A stretch of 64,000 nucleotides of DNA from contig NZ_KB889963.1 in assembly GCF_000372845.1 (NCBI RefSeq), positions 1,422,146-1,486,145 on the forward strand, written 5' to 3'. Shown piece by piece: positions 49,516 through 58,585 of this stretch. Under the pieces are notes generated by a model that did no database searches, was not told where the DNA came from, and saw only the letters and a list, made by a program, of their open reading frames with translations. Source of the DNA: Methylocystis rosea SV97. Lineage in GTDB: Bacteria; Pseudomonadota; Alphaproteobacteria; Rhizobiales; Beijerinckiaceae. Both the position numbers and the translations under genes were made by a program. Position 1 is the first letter of the stretch. Every line of letters starts with the position of its first letter.

Positions 49516-50249
49516 CGGGCAAAGCGCGACAGACGGAGGGCGCACGCGCGCCTTTCGCCGCGTTCGTCGGTCTAGCGCTGGTTTCTGCAGCGCTGTTGGC
49601 CGCGCCGTTGCGCGCGGCCGAGACTCGCGCGCAGGCTGCGAAGGCCGAGGCCGCTAATCTTCCGCGACCCGGCGCTTATGTTCTTCAGCGCATTCAGCGC
49701 GCCCCCGAGGCGCAACTGCTCGACGCCGAGGGCAGGGCGGCGCAGCTCTCCGCCTATACGCGCGGCGCGGTGACGGCTCTCGCCTTCTTCTACGCACATT
49801 GCGTCGATCCGGCAGGCTGTCCTCTCGCGTGGTCGACCTTCGAGACGGTCGCGCGGGACGCCAATGACGATCCGCTGCTCAAATCGAGATTGCGGCTCGT
49901 CTTCGCGAGTCTCGATCCCGAGCACGATACGCCCAACGTCATGCGCCTGCTGCAAAGCAGCGAGAACGAAGCCGACAAAGTTCCCTGGGCGTTTGTCACC
50001 AGCCGTTCGCTGAGCGACCTCTCGCCGCTGATCGCGCAAATGGGTCAGGACATCGCTTTCGAAGCCGACCCAACTGGGCGGCGTTCGGGCGCGATCAATC
50101 ATATGCTCAAGATCTTTCTGATCGATCCCGATGGCTGGGTGCGCGAGATCTATAGCGCCGCCTTCCTCACGCCCGAAAATCTGCTCAATGACGCGCGCAC
50201 GCTCGCCATGGAGTTTCCGGAGGCGAACAATGCGGGCGCCGCGAGGTGA
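49512..50249 (+). CDS. SCO1/SenC-like copper chaperone of the mto operon
   Basis: A 245-residue thioredoxin-fold protein with an N-terminal signal anchor (FVGLALVSAALLAAPLRA). The SCO copper site normally reads CxxxC plus a distant His; here it is YAHCVDPAGCPLAW with C97 and C103, five residues apart, and H197 in INHMLKIFLIDPDG. Such proteins deliver copper or reduce cysteines. GTG start overlaps mtoX stop (GTGA), showing translational coupling, and its stop overlaps the mauG-like start. Likely inserts copper into MtoX. Confidence 0.87.
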   Translation: MTGKARQTEGARAPFAAFVGLALVSAALLAAPLRAAETRAQAAKAEAANLPRPGAYVLQRIQRAPEAQLLDAEGRAAQLSAYTRGAVTALAFFYAHCVDPAGCPLAWSTFETVARDANDDPLLKSRLRLVFASLDPEHDTPNVMRLLQSSENEADKVPWAFVTSRSLSDLSPLIAQMGQDIAFEADPTGRRSGAINHMLKIFLIDPDGWVREIYSAAFLTPENLLNDARTLAMEFPEANNAGAAR

Positions 50250-51406
50250 GCGTCCTGCCGTTCGCCATTCGTAGGAGCGCGGCGACGAAACCATCCCGGA
50301 GTCCCCCACCCGCGACACTGCGTGTCGCGACCTCCCCGCAAGGGGGAGGCATTGCGCGCGTTCTGCAAGCGCTGGCGCTATTGTTTTGCGTCGGCCACGC
50401 CGCAGCGGAGGACATCCAATCGCCGCTGGGGCTTCCACCCGTTCCCGCAATGGTCGCGGGAACGCCTGCGATGCGCAGGCTCGGCGAGAAACTGTTCTTC
50501 GACCGCAGCCTTTCGGCGAACGGCACCTTGTCCTGCGCCATGTGCCACATTCCCGCGCAGGGCTTCGCCTCCAATCAGAGCGCGCTCTCGATCGGCATGG
50601 AGGGGCGGTCGCTGCGGCGCAACGCGCCCTCGCTCTATAATGTCGCCTTCAAGAAATTCCTGTTTCACGACGGCCGCGAGACCGATCTCGCCGCGCAGGT
50701 CTGGGGGCCGTTGCTCGCGGCCGACGAGATGGGCAATTCCGGGATCGGTCCGCTCATCGCCCGGCTTCGCGCCGACGTTGAATATGGGCCGTTGTTCGAG
50801 GCGTCTTTTCCGGGCGAGGGCGCGACGATGATGACGCTCGGGCGCGCCATCGCCGCCTATGAAGCTGCGCTGCTGCGCGGCGGCGGGCGTTTCGATCGCG
50901 CGGTCTATGGCGGCGAACGCGCGGCGCTGACGCCTCAGGAGTGGAAGGGCTATGAGCTTTTCATCGGCAAGGCCGGCTGCGCCGCCTGCCATGTGCTTGG
51001 ACCTGAGACGGCGCTTTTCACGGATCAGTCCTGGCATAACACAGGCGTCGCGTTTCGCTCGGGGGCGACGGGCGGCAAAAGGCTGGTGCAGCTCGCGCCC
51101 GGGGTTCTCCAAAATGTCGACATTGCGGCGATCGGCCTTGCTCAGACCGGCGCGCCGAATGACGTCGGCCGTTTCGAGATCACCAATGCGCCCACGGACC
51201 GATGGGCCTATACGACGCCGATGCTGCGCGGCGTCAGCGAGAGTTCGCCCTACATGCACGACGGAAGCTTGAGGACGCTTGCCGAGGTCATCGAGTTCTA
51301 CGATGGCGGCGGGGGAGCCAATCCGTCGCTCGACCCGAAAATCCGTCCGCTGGGTCTGACCCCAGACGAAAAAGCCGCGATCGTCGTCTTCCTCGGGGCG
51401 CTTTGA
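50246..51406 (+). CDS. MauG-like di-haem cytochrome c peroxidase of the mto operon
   Basis: A 386-residue di-haem protein. Haem motifs are C97xxC100H101 (CAMCH) and C245xxC248H249 (CAACH), and YMHDGSLRTLAEVIEFYDGG near the C-terminus is a family hallmark. GTG start 50246 overlaps the SCO stop. A signal-like LALLFCVGHAAAED occurs at about 42-56; the preceding residues 18-36 are encoded by a family E dispersed repeat, giving an unusually long leader. MauG-type enzymes perform oxidative protein maturation; the role in MtoX maturation is inferred from the operon. Confidence 0.87.
   Translation: MSVLPFAIRRSAATKPSRSPPPATLRVATSPQGGGIARVLQALALLFCVGHAAAEDIQSPLGLPPVPAMVAGTPAMRRLGEKLFFDRSLSANGTLSCAMCHIPAQGFASNQSALSIGMEGRSLRRNAPSLYNVAFKKFLFHDGRETDLAAQVWGPLLAADEMGNSGIGPLIARLRADVEYGPLFEASFPGEGATMMTLGRAIAAYEAALLRGGGRFDRAVYGGERAALTPQEWKGYELFIGKAGCAACHVLGPETALFTDQSWHNTGVAFRSGATGGKRLVQLAPGVLQNVDIAAIGLAQTGAPNDVGRFEITNAPTDRWAYTTPMLRGVSESSPYMHDGSLRTLAEVIEFYDGGGGANPSLDPKIRPLGLTPDEKAAIVVFLGAL
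50299..50353. repeat. Family E dispersed repeat inside the mauG-like gene
   Basis: Reads GAGTCCCCCACCCGCGACAC, then TGTCGCGACC and CCCCGCAAGGGGGAGGC. It is a palindromic element of the kind seen between genes elsewhere, e.g. 60381-60506, and sits within the leader-coding part. Confidence 0.7.
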
Positions 51407-51499
51407 CCCGAGACCGGCGGATGGGAACTCGCCGACGATCGGTCGCGTCGCGTTCGGCCATTTTCGCGAGGCTCCGGCGCAAAACCGGCGGGACGAACA

Positions 51500-51529
51500 T
51501 TGACTTGAACCTGCGCTTTCTCCTATATG
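51500..51529 (+). promoter_or_regulatory. Putative sigma-70 promoter of rpmH-rnpA-yidC
   Basis: TTGACT at 51500-51505 and TATATG at 51524-51529, spacing 18. The position about 170 bases before rpmH fits a housekeeping promoter. Conjecture from consensus only. Confidence 0.5.
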
Positions 51530-51697
51530 CCTGCGATCGGCGCCGCTCCAAAAGGGGCGGCGAATGTTTTGTGACGGCTGTGCGTCGTCGCGGGCGCCGA
51601 AACTTTTTTGAGCTGTCTGCGGCGCGGCCGTCGACGGCGACAGGCAAGACGAGCGCGGGAGCCGGGCGCAAGCCCCTTTCGCCAGCGGAGAAGAACG

Positions 51698-51832
51698 GTG
51701 AAACGGACATTTCAGCCCAGCAACATTGTGCGCAAGCGCCGTCACGGCTTTCGCGCCCGCATGGCCACGGTCGGCGGACGTAACGTCATCGCCGCGCGGC
51801 GCGCCCGCGGACGCAAGCGCCTCTCGGCCTGA
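51698..51832 (+). CDS. rpmH: 50S ribosomal protein L34
   Basis: A 44-residue basic protein from GTG 51698. [19 protein letters not shown] followed by [19 protein letters not shown] identifies L34. GGAG lies eight bases before the start. It is encoded 32 bases upstream of rnpA, the typical pairing. Confidence 0.97.
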   Translation: MKRTFQPSNIVRKRRHGFRARMATVGGRNVIAARRARGRKRLSA

Positions 51833-51864
51833 TCCGGCTCAATGCGGACGAGGCGGATGACTGC

Positions 51865-52290
51865 ATGAAGGCGCAAGTCCCCGCCGAAGATGAAAAATCC
51901 CCGCGCCCGGAGACTCTGCGCCGGCGCGGAGATTTCGTGCGCGCGGCGCGCGGCGCGCGGGTCGCACTGCCAGCCTTTACGGTGCAGATGGCGCCGCGGG
52001 AGCTCACGGACTCGCATGCGCCGGCCCGTTTCGGCCTCACCGTCACGCGGAAGGTCGCGGGCGCGGTGGGTCGTAACCGCATTCGCCGCAGGCTCCGCGA
52101 GGCGCTGCGGCTCGGCGGCGCCCTTGGCGCGAAGCCTGGTCGCGATTACGTCTTCGTCGCGCGGCCCGTGTCCCTTTCCGCGCCATTCGCCGAACTGCTC
52201 GCGCAGATGACTGAAGGACTCGCCAGGTTGAACGATCGCGGCGCGGCGCGCCCGAGACGCAAACAGGAAGACAGGCTTACGCGGCCATGA
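51865..52290 (+). CDS. rnpA: Ribonuclease P protein component
   Basis: A 141-residue protein. The core [19 protein letters not shown], followed by RRRLREALR, is the RNR motif of RnpA, which helps the RNA subunit cut tRNA 5' leaders. The N-terminal [17 protein letters not shown] is typical too. Its stop overlaps yidC (ATGA). Confidence 0.95.
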   Translation: MKAQVPAEDEKSPRPETLRRRGDFVRAARGARVALPAFTVQMAPRELTDSHAPARFGLTVTRKVAGAVGRNRIRRRLREALRLGGALGAKPGRDYVFVARPVSLSAPFAELLAQMTEGLARLNDRGAARPRRKQEDRLTRP

Positions 52291-54068
52291 GTGAAAACGT
52301 TAAGAACATGATCCTCGCCGCGGCGTTGTCGCTGGTCTTCATTGGCCTGTGGGACTATTTTTACGCCTTCCCGGAGATCGACAAGCAGCGCCGGGCGCAG
52401 ACGCAGCAGGAGCAGATTGCCAAGGTTCCTCAGCTCGGCGCGCCCGAGCGGGTCACTGCCGGCCAGCCGCCGGTAAAGGCCGCGCCCAAGACACGCGCTG
52501 AAGCGCTGGCGCTCAGCCCCCGGATCGGCATCGACACAAGATCAATCTCCGGCTCGATCGCGCTGAAAGGCGGGCGTATCGACGACGTCTCCTTGAAGAA
52601 TTATCGCGAGACCGTCGATCCCTCGAGCCCGATCATCACGCTGCTCTCGCCCGAGGACGGCCCCAGCCCCTATTACGCTGAACTCGGCTATCTGACCGCC
52701 GAAACGGAAAACGCGCCGGTGCTGCCGACCACCGAGACGCTGTGGACCACGGATGCCGACGGGCTGACGACGGCAAAGCCGGTGACGCTGACCTGGGACA
52801 ATGGCCACGGCCTCGTTTTCAAGCGCGTCATCTCGGTCGACGACGAATATCTCTTCACCGTCAAGGACAGCGTCGAGAACAAAGCGGGCGCCCCCGTCAC
52901 GCTTTTTAACTACGCGCGCGTGAGCCGCTTCGGCCACCCGCCATCCGCGGGCTATGCGGCGTTGCACGAAGGCTTCGTCGGCGTCGTCGGCGAGACGGGA
53001 GAGGAAGTCACCTACGACAAGATTGAGAAAGAGGACAACGCGGTCAAGACCTACAAGGGGGTCGGCGGCTGGGTTGGGCTGACGGACAAATATTGGGCGG
53101 CCGTGGTCGCTCCCGACCAAAATCTGCCCATGGAGGCGCGCTTCGCCTCGATGGGCGGCGCGGTGAAAACCTATCAGGCCGATACGGTCAGCGACCAGAA
53201 GACGATCGAGCCCGGCAAGTCGGCGGAGGCGACGACCTATGTCTTCGCCGGCGCCAAGGTCGTCGACGTGCTCGACGCCTATAAAGCCAATCCTGGCCTG
53301 AAGCGCTTCGATCTTCTGATCGACTGGGGATGGTTCTACTTCATCACCCGGCCGATGTTCCGGCTGATCGACTTCCTTTACAAGCTCCTGGGGAATTTCG
53401 GCCTCGCCATTCTGGCGGTGACGGTTATCGTCAAGCTCGCCTTCCTGCCGCTCGCCAACAAAAGCTATCAGTCGATCGCCAAAATGAAGGCGATTCAGCC
53501 AAGAATCAAAGAGCTGAAGGAAAAATACGGCGACGACAAGCACAAGTTCAACATGGAGCAGATGGAGCTCTTCAAGCGGGAGAAGGTTAACCCCGCGAGC
53601 GGCTGTCTGCCGGTGATCGTGCAAATCCCGGTGTTCTTCTCGCTCTACAAGGTGCTGGTCGTCACGATCGAAATGCGTCACGCGCCGTTCTTCGGCTGGA
53701 TCAGGGATCTCTCGGCGCCCGACCCGACCAATGTCTTCAACCTGTTCGGGCTGCTGCCGTTCGATCCCACCCATGTGGCGATCTTCGGCCCCTATCTCGC
53801 GCTCGGCGTCTGGCCGCTGCTGATGGGCGTCTCGATGTGGCTGCAGATGAAGATGAATCCGGAGCCCGCCGACGAGATTCAGAAGACGATGTTCGCCTGG
53901 ATGCCGGTGATCTTCACATTCACCATGGGTGGCTTCGCCTCCGGCCTGCTGATCTACTGGACGTGGAACAATCTCCTGTCCATCGTCCAGCAGGGGGTCA
54001 TCATGAAGCGCGCCGGCGTGAGGTTCGAATTCTGGGATAATCTGCGCAAGACGTTCCAGAGAGCGTGA
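52287..54068 (+). CDS. yidC: Membrane protein insertase YidC
   Basis: A 593-residue insertase. An N-terminal membrane helix ([19 protein letters not shown]) is followed by a large periplasmic domain (about 30-345) and a conserved C-terminal five-helix part including [40 protein letters not shown] and [20 protein letters not shown]. YidC inserts inner membrane proteins with or without Sec. Overlaps rnpA by four bases and engB by four. yidD, which often lies between rnpA and yidC, is absent. Confidence 0.97.
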   Translation: MSENVKNMILAAALSLVFIGLWDYFYAFPEIDKQRRAQTQQEQIAKVPQLGAPERVTAGQPPVKAAPKTRAEALALSPRIGIDTRSISGSIALKGGRIDDVSLKNYRETVDPSSPIITLLSPEDGPSPYYAELGYLTAETENAPVLPTTETLWTTDADGLTTAKPVTLTWDNGHGLVFKRVISVDDEYLFTVKDSVENKAGAPVTLFNYARVSRFGHPPSAGYAALHEGFVGVVGETGEEVTYDKIEKEDNAVKTYKGVGGWVGLTDKYWAAVVAPDQNLPMEARFASMGGAVKTYQADTVSDQKTIEPGKSAEATTYVFAGAKVVDVLDAYKANPGLKRFDLLIDWGWFYFITRPMFRLIDFLYKLLGNFGLAILAVTVIVKLAFLPLANKSYQSIAKMKAIQPRIKELKEKYGDDKHKFNMEQMELFKREKVNPASGCLPVIVQIPVFFSLYKVLVVTIEMRHAPFFGWIRDLSAPDPTNVFNLFGLLPFDPTHVAIFGPYLALGVWPLLMGVSMWLQMKMNPEPADEIQKTMFAWMPVIFTFTMGGFASGLLIYWTWNNLLSIVQQGVIMKRAGVRFEFWDNLRKTFQRA

Positions 54069-54718
54069 CCGAAACCGACTTCAGCGAACCGGGCCGGCTG
54101 CTCTTTGCCGGCCCATGCGACTTCATCTTCGCGAGCGCCAAGGCGAGCGATCTGCCGGTCATCGGCCCGCCGGAGATCGCCTTCGCAGGGCGCTCCAATG
54201 TCGGCAAATCCTCGCTCCTCAACGCCTTGACGAACCGTAAGACGCTCGCGCGCGTTTCCAACACGCCGGGGCGGACGCAACAGCTGAATTTCTTCGCGCT
54301 TGGCGGCGCGCCAGGCGCCGAGCGGCTGCGCCTCGTCGACATGCCCGGCTATGGCTACGCGGCCGTCGGCAAGGAGAAGGTGGCGAACTGGTCGCAGCTG
54401 ATGCGCGACTATCTGAAGGGGAGGGCCAGCCTCGCCCGCGTCTTCGTGCTCGTCGACGGGCGCCGCGGCGTGAAGCCGCTTGACGAAGAGATGTTCGATC
54501 TCCTCGATCAGTCGGCCGTCTCCTATCAGGTCATTCTGACCAAGCATGACGAATTGAAGATCGCCGAGCGCGACGAGGTCCTCGCCGCGACGATGAAGGC
54601 GCTGGAGAAGCGCCCCGCCGCCTTTCCTGAAGTGATTTTCACCTCGGCGCACGGCGGCGAGGGAATCCCCGAACTTCGCGCCGCGATCGCGAAGCTCCTC
54701 GCCGAACGAAACGCTTGA
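54065..54718 (+). CDS. engB: Ribosome biogenesis GTPase EngB (YsxC/YihA)
   Basis: A 217-residue GTPase from GTG 54065. P-loop [10 protein letters not shown] (residues 41-50), G3 [11 protein letters not shown] and G4 TKHD are clear. The family acts in large-subunit assembly. The start overlaps the yidC stop (GTGA). Confidence 0.95.
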   Translation: MTETDFSEPGRLLFAGPCDFIFASAKASDLPVIGPPEIAFAGRSNVGKSSLLNALTNRKTLARVSNTPGRTQQLNFFALGGAPGAERLRLVDMPGYGYAAVGKEKVANWSQLMRDYLKGRASLARVFVLVDGRRGVKPLDEEMFDLLDQSAVSYQVILTKHDELKIAERDEVLAATMKALEKRPAAFPEVIFTSAHGGEGIPELRAAIAKLLAERNA

Positions 54719-54778
54719 AAGCGACAGTAGCGGCGGGCTAGTTGGGCCGCATTCTTTCGCATGTCGTAAGGAACCGCC

Positions 54779-55645
54779 ATGACCGACGCCGTCGACACCG
54801 CGCTCCAGCAAGCCCGCATTCTCATGCAGGCGCTGCCGCATATGCTGCGCTACGACGACGCCATCGTCGTGGTGAAATACGGCGGCCACGCCATGGGCGA
54901 TGATCAGGTGGCGCGCGATTTTTCCCGCGACATGGTGCTGCTCGAACAGTCTGGGGTGAATCCGGTCGTCGTGCATGGCGGCGGGCCGCAGATCGGCGCG
55001 ATGCTGAAGCGGCTCGGCGTCGAGTCGCGCTTCGCCGACGGCCTGCGCATCACCGACGAAGAGACGATGGACGTCGTCGAGATGGTGCTCGCCGGCTCCA
55101 TCAATAAGCAGATCGTCGGCTACATCAATTCGGAAGGCGGGCGCGCGATTGGGCTGACCGGCAAGGACGGACGCATGGTCACCGCCAAAAAGATCGAACG
55201 CCCCGACGGCGTCGACCTCGGCTTTGTCGGCGAACCCGACAAGGTCGACACGACCGTGCTCGATCAGGTGCTGGGCCGCGAACTCATTCCGGTGTTGGCG
55301 CCTGTCGCCGAAGGTCCGCGCGGCGAAAGCTATAACGTCAACGCCGATACGTTCGCCGGCGCGATCGCCGGCGCGCTTCACGCCAAGCGCCTGATCTTCC
55401 TCACCGACGTGCCGGGCGTGCTCGACAAGGACAAGCAGATTATCCAAGAACTGAAGGTCGGGGATATTCCCGGCCTTATCGCCGAGGGCGTGATCACCGG
55501 CGGCATGATTCCGAAGGTCGAGACCTGCATGTACGCCATCGAGCGCGGCGTCGAGGGCGTCGTCATTCTCGACGGGAAACTGCCGCACGCCGTGCTGATC
55601 GAATTGCTCACAGATCATGGCGCCGGCACGCTGATCACGCGGTGA
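54779..55645 (+). CDS. argB: Acetylglutamate kinase
   Basis: A 288-residue amino acid kinase. [30 protein letters not shown] and [14 protein letters not shown] with [16 protein letters not shown] identify ArgB, the second enzyme of arginine synthesis and usually its control point. Start ATG 54779 after TAAGGAACCGCC. It follows engB by 60 bases. Confidence 0.96.
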   Translation: MTDAVDTALQQARILMQALPHMLRYDDAIVVVKYGGHAMGDDQVARDFSRDMVLLEQSGVNPVVVHGGGPQIGAMLKRLGVESRFADGLRITDEETMDVVEMVLAGSINKQIVGYINSEGGRAIGLTGKDGRMVTAKKIERPDGVDLGFVGEPDKVDTTVLDQVLGRELIPVLAPVAEGPRGESYNVNADTFAGAIAGALHAKRLIFLTDVPGVLDKDKQIIQELKVGDIPGLIAEGVITGGMIPKVETCMYAIERGVEGVVILDGKLPHAVLIELLTDHGAGTLITR

Positions 55646-55674
55646 AAGGAAGCTGCCGAGGTTCCTCTTCGGCG

Positions 55675-55813
55675 CGTCATGGCCGGCCTTGTGCCGGCCA
55701 TCCACGCCGAAGAGCTGCGCAGCCGTTATGGAGATGCTGCACGATCCAGCTTGATGCTTCCGCCGCCTGCGATGTCACGGCGTGGATGCCCGCGACAAGC
55801 GCGGGCATGACGG
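55675..55813. repeat. Family C dispersed nested palindrome
   Basis: Begins GCGTCATGGCCGGCCTTGTG and ends CCCGCGACAAGCGCGGGCATGACGG-like. Inner arms CCATCCACGCCG and CGGCGTGGATG. A second copy is at 58771-58881. Confidence 0.75.
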
Positions 55814-55823
55814 AGTATCGCCG

Positions 55824-56519
55824 ATGAACCTCTTTATCCTCACCGGCGCGGGCGTCTCCGCCGAAAGCGGCCTTGGCGTCTTTCGCGGACCGGGCGCGGC
55901 GCTGTGGAAGCGCTACGATCCCATGCAACTCGCGACGCCCGAGGCCTTCATGCGCGATCCGGCCCTGGTGCATGCGTTCTATAATGCGCGTCGGCGCAAT
56001 CTGCTCGCCGCGTCGCCCAACGCCGCCCATGCCGCGCTGGCGCGGCTCGAAGCCGGAATCGCGCGGCGCGGCGGCGCATTGACTCTCGTGACGCAGAACA
56101 TCGACGATCTGCATGAGCGCGCCGGTTCGACGCGCGTCATTCATATGCACGGCGAATTGCTCAAAGCGCGCTGCGCCTCATGCGGTGCGGTGAGCGATTG
56201 CCGCGATGACCTTTCGACGGATTCGCGTTGCGGATGCGATGGCGCATTGCGGCCGCATGTCGTTTGGTTCGGCGAGACGCCGCTCTATATGGAAGATATC
56301 TATGCGGCGCTCGGTGCGGCGGATCTTTTCGTCGCCATCGGCACGTCGGGCGCGGTCTATCCGGCGGCCGGCTTCGTGCGCGAGGCGCGAGCCCGTGGTC
56401 TGCGCTGCTGCGAGATCAACCTGGAGGCGTCGGAAAACGCAACGCAATTCGACGACAGACGCTATGGCCGCGCGAGCGAGATCACGCCGTCATGGGTCGA
56501 GGAGATATTGGCGCGATGA
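55824..56519 (+). CDS. cobB: NAD-dependent deacylase (CobB/Sir2, class III)
   Basis: A 231-residue sirtuin from ATG 55824 (MNLFILTGAGVSAESG). GAGVSAESGLGVFRG binds NAD; QNIDDLHERAG and HMHGEL carry the catalytic His; zinc cysteines are in CASCG and CGC. Y53 and R56 in AFYNARRRN match the Tyr/Arg pair that lets Sirt5 and E. coli CobB remove succinyl groups, so desuccinylase as well as deacetylase activity is likely. Upstream in-frame start at 55782 lies in a family C repeat and is not used. Confidence 0.93.
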   Translation: MNLFILTGAGVSAESGLGVFRGPGAALWKRYDPMQLATPEAFMRDPALVHAFYNARRRNLLAASPNAAHAALARLEAGIARRGGALTLVTQNIDDLHERAGSTRVIHMHGELLKARCASCGAVSDCRDDLSTDSRCGCDGALRPHVVWFGETPLYMEDIYAALGAADLFVAIGTSGAVYPAAGFVREARARGLRCCEINLEASENATQFDDRRYGRASEITPSWVEEILAR

Positions 56520-56523
56520 ATCA

Positions 56524-56620
56524 GTGTCATTCCCGACGCGCAAAGCGCGATCGGGAATCCAGAGCAACCACAACAACCGCTGGCGTTGCTCTGGATTCCC
56601 ACTTTCGCGGGAATGACATG
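56524..56620. repeat. Family A dispersed nested palindrome
   Basis: GTGTCATTCCCGACGCGC with inner ATCGGGAATCCAGAGC and TGCTCTGGATTCCC, ending GCGGGAATGACAT. Lies between cobB and the HAD gene. Confidence 0.78.
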
Positions 56621-56634
56621 CGGCGACCGATGCG

Positions 56635-57339
56635 ATGACCAAACTTTTGCCCGACAGATCGCGCTTCGCCGCGATCGACACCTGGGTGTTCGATCTAGAC
56701 AATACGCTCTATCCGCAGACCGCCGATCTCTGGCCCAAGATCGACGCGCGCATCACGCTGTTCATGATGCGGCTGTTCGGCCTCGACGCCATTTCGCTGC
56801 GCGCGTTGCAGAAACATTATTATCGTCAATACGGCACGACGCTGCGCGGGCTGATGACCGAACATGGGATCGACGCGCAGGCCTATCTGGCCTTTGTGCA
56901 CGACATCGATCGCTCGTCGCTGGCGCATAATCATTCGCTGGCTGAGGCGATCGCCGCGTTGCCCGGCCGCAAGCTCATCCTCACCAACGCCTCGCGCCAT
57001 CACGCGGTCGAGACAGCGAAGCAACTTGGCATCGACCATTGCTTCGAGGACATCTTCGACATCATCGCCGCGGACTTCATCAACAAGCCCGAGGAAGGCG
57101 CCTATATGCGCTTTTTCGAGAAGCTGAAGATCGAGCCCAAACGTTCCGTGATCTTCGAGGACATCGACCGCAATCTCGTCGTTCCGCATGCGCGCGGCAT
57201 GACGACGGTGCTGGTGCTGCCGGCGCATGATGAGGGCCCCGAGCGGGAGCTTTGGGAAATCGCCACCGGCGACGAGCCGCATGTGGATTTCGTGACGGAC
57301 GATCTCGTGGCGTTTTTGGAGGGATTGATCGGCGATTAA
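56635..57339 (+). CDS. HAD-family pyrimidine 5'-nucleotidase
   Basis: A 234-residue HAD hydrolase. Motif I WVFDLDNTLYPQT, LILTNASRHHA and the C-terminal FEDIDRNLVVPHARGM with GMTTVLVLP match the Sdt1/PpsA-like pyrimidine 5'-nucleotidase family common in Alphaproteobacteria. It would dephosphorylate pyrimidine nucleotides. It overlaps the DinB gene on the opposite strand by four bases at the 3' ends. Confidence 0.88.
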   Translation: MTKLLPDRSRFAAIDTWVFDLDNTLYPQTADLWPKIDARITLFMMRLFGLDAISLRALQKHYYRQYGTTLRGLMTEHGIDAQAYLAFVHDIDRSSLAHNHSLAEAIAALPGRKLILTNASRHHAVETAKQLGIDHCFEDIFDIIAADFINKPEEGAYMRFFEKLKIEPKRSVIFEDIDRNLVVPHARGMTTVLVLPAHDEGPERELWEIATGDEPHVDFVTDDLVAFLEGLIGD

Positions 57340-57845
57340 GTCGCGCGTTGTTCCATCAAGATCAGATCGGTGTCTTTCGGCTTGGCGCCGGCGGCCGTCA
57401 ACATCGCATGAATCTGGCCCCGGTGATGGGTCTGGTGATTGAAGATGTGGCTGACGACGAGCCACTTCGGCTTGATCATATCCGATTGCATTAGGCTTGA
57501 ACGCCAGAGGAGATCGCCGGCGAGCCAGTCGTCGGTGACGGCGTCCGCCCAGGCGATCAGCCTGTCGTCGCAGGCGAGGCGGTCCCGTTTCAAGCCGTCC
57601 CAATCGTCGCGATACGAAGCTGATTCGCTCAGCGGCGTGGAGGGCCTCGGGGCGTCGGAAATGCGGCTCAGCCACATATGGTCCGCCCAGAGAAGATGGT
57701 TGAGGCTCGCATGAATGGATTTGAAGAAAGCGCCGCGGTCCTTGCGCCGCGCTTCGTCCGACAGGCTGTCGGCGGCGGCGTAAAGGCTGGCGTTTTGCCA
57801 GCGATTGTAGCGCGCCATGGTCTGTACAAATGTGGAGCATATCAT
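57336..57845 (-). CDS. DinB family protein
   Basis: A 169-residue four-helix DinB protein. ARYNRWQNASLYAAADSL, HLLWADHMWLSRI and HIFNHQTHHRGQIHAML contain the three histidines of the putative metal site. DinB-like proteins include thiol-dependent S-transferases; the natural role is unknown. Convergent with the HAD gene; upstream of mazF on the same strand by 17 bases. Confidence 0.88.
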   Translation of the reverse strand: MICSTFVQTMARYNRWQNASLYAAADSLSDEARRKDRGAFFKSIHASLNHLLWADHMWLSRISDAPRPSTPLSESASYRDDWDGLKRDRLACDDRLIAWADAVTDDWLAGDLLWRSSLMQSDMIKPKWLVVSHIFNHQTHHRGQIHAMLTAAGAKPKDTDLILMEQRAT

Positions 57846-57862
57846 GTGATTTTCTTGTCTGT

Positions 57863-58189
57863 TTATTGCAGCAACGCCCTTGCCTTCGCCAAGGCTTGCG
57901 CCACTTCCGCCTTCGTCGCGGCGCCTTTCCTCTTCGCCTTACGCGCGCGCCAATCGAGGCTCTTCACCTGATCCGCCAGCGCGGCGGAAGGTTTCGCGTC
58001 CGCGAGCGGGACTTCGAATGGATAGCCTTTGATCTTCGTCGTCATCGGGCAGCACAGCATCAACCCGGTTTTACCGTTATAGGCTTTCGGACTGAGCACC
58101 AGCGCCGGACGATGGCCCTTCTGTTCATGTCCCGCCTGCGGATCGAAACTGAGCCAGACGATGTCGCCGCGTTCCGGGACGTAAGGCAT
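57863..58189 (-). CDS. mazF: MazF/PemK-family endoribonuclease toxin
   Basis: About 108 residues. Start chosen at MPYVPERGDIVWLSFDPQAG (58189); an ATG at 58216 falls in the family A repeat and adds nine residues. GHEQKGHRPALVLSP and CCPMTTKIKGYPFEV hold the arginine and threonine of the MazF active site. The toxin cleaves RNA; the antitoxin gene lies upstream on the same strand. Unusually a 110-base repeat separates the two genes, so overlap coupling is lost. Confidence 0.88.
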   Translation of the reverse strand: MPYVPERGDIVWLSFDPQAGHEQKGHRPALVLSPKAYNGKTGLMLCCPMTTKIKGYPFEVPLADAKPSAALADQVKSLDWRARKAKRKGAATKAEVAQALAKARALLQ

Positions 58190-58208
58190 TTCAATAATCC
58201 ATTTCGCG

Positions 58209-58318
58209 CATGTCATTCCCGACGCGCGGAGCGCGATCGGGAATCCAGGGGCAAATTCAGAATGCTTGCGGTTGCTCTGGATTCCCGATCAGGCCTGCGG
58301 CCTGTCGGGAATGACACG
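58209..58318. repeat. Family A repeat inserted between mazE and mazF
   Basis: Outer arms CATGTCATTCCCGAC and GTCGGGAATGACACG; inner arms GATCGGGAATCCA and TGGATTCCCGATC. Matches copies at 24917 and 56524. Confidence 0.8.
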
Positions 58319-58342
58319 CGTCGTCGACACGTCATTGATCGA

Positions 58343-58585
58343 TTAAAGCGCCTCGCGGCCGACGGGCGCGCCGAAGTCTTCCTCTTCATGCATATTGTCG
58401 CGTGTGACGCCTGCGAGCAGCGCGTCGAGCGTGAATTCTGGCGCCACAAGCGGCTCGATCACCACGCGCCCTTCTTCGACGCGAACGTCGACCGGCTGGT
58501 CGATTTCGAGCCGGGCTTCCTCCATCACCGCGGCCGACATGCGCACGGCGGCAGAATTTCCCCATTTTCTTATGGTCGCGCGCAT
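58343..58585 (-). CDS. mazE: MazE-like antitoxin (AbrB/SpoVT fold)
   Basis: An 80-residue protein from ATG 58585 (MRATIRKWGNSAAVRMS), with AGGAGGA upstream. The swapped-hairpin AbrB region covers residues 1-45 (WGNSAAVRM, PVDVRVEEGRVVIEP) and the acidic tail RDNMHEEEDFGAPVGREAL would wrap the toxin. It is the first gene of the pair; mazF follows 153 bases downstream after a family A repeat. Confidence 0.87.
   Translation of the reverse strand: MRATIRKWGNSAAVRMSAAVMEEARLEIDQPVDVRVEEGRVVIEPLVAPEFTLDALLAGVTRDNMHEEEDFGAPVGREAL

Noticed and set aside
50378-51745. Open frame of 455 codons on the minus strand across the mauG-like gene
   Set aside because: The opposite strand has two CxxCH haem motifs and operon overlaps; this frame has no family features.
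53954-55705. Open frame of 583 codons on the minus strand over yidC end, engB and argB
   Set aside because: It covers three conserved genes on the other strand and has no recognisable domain.
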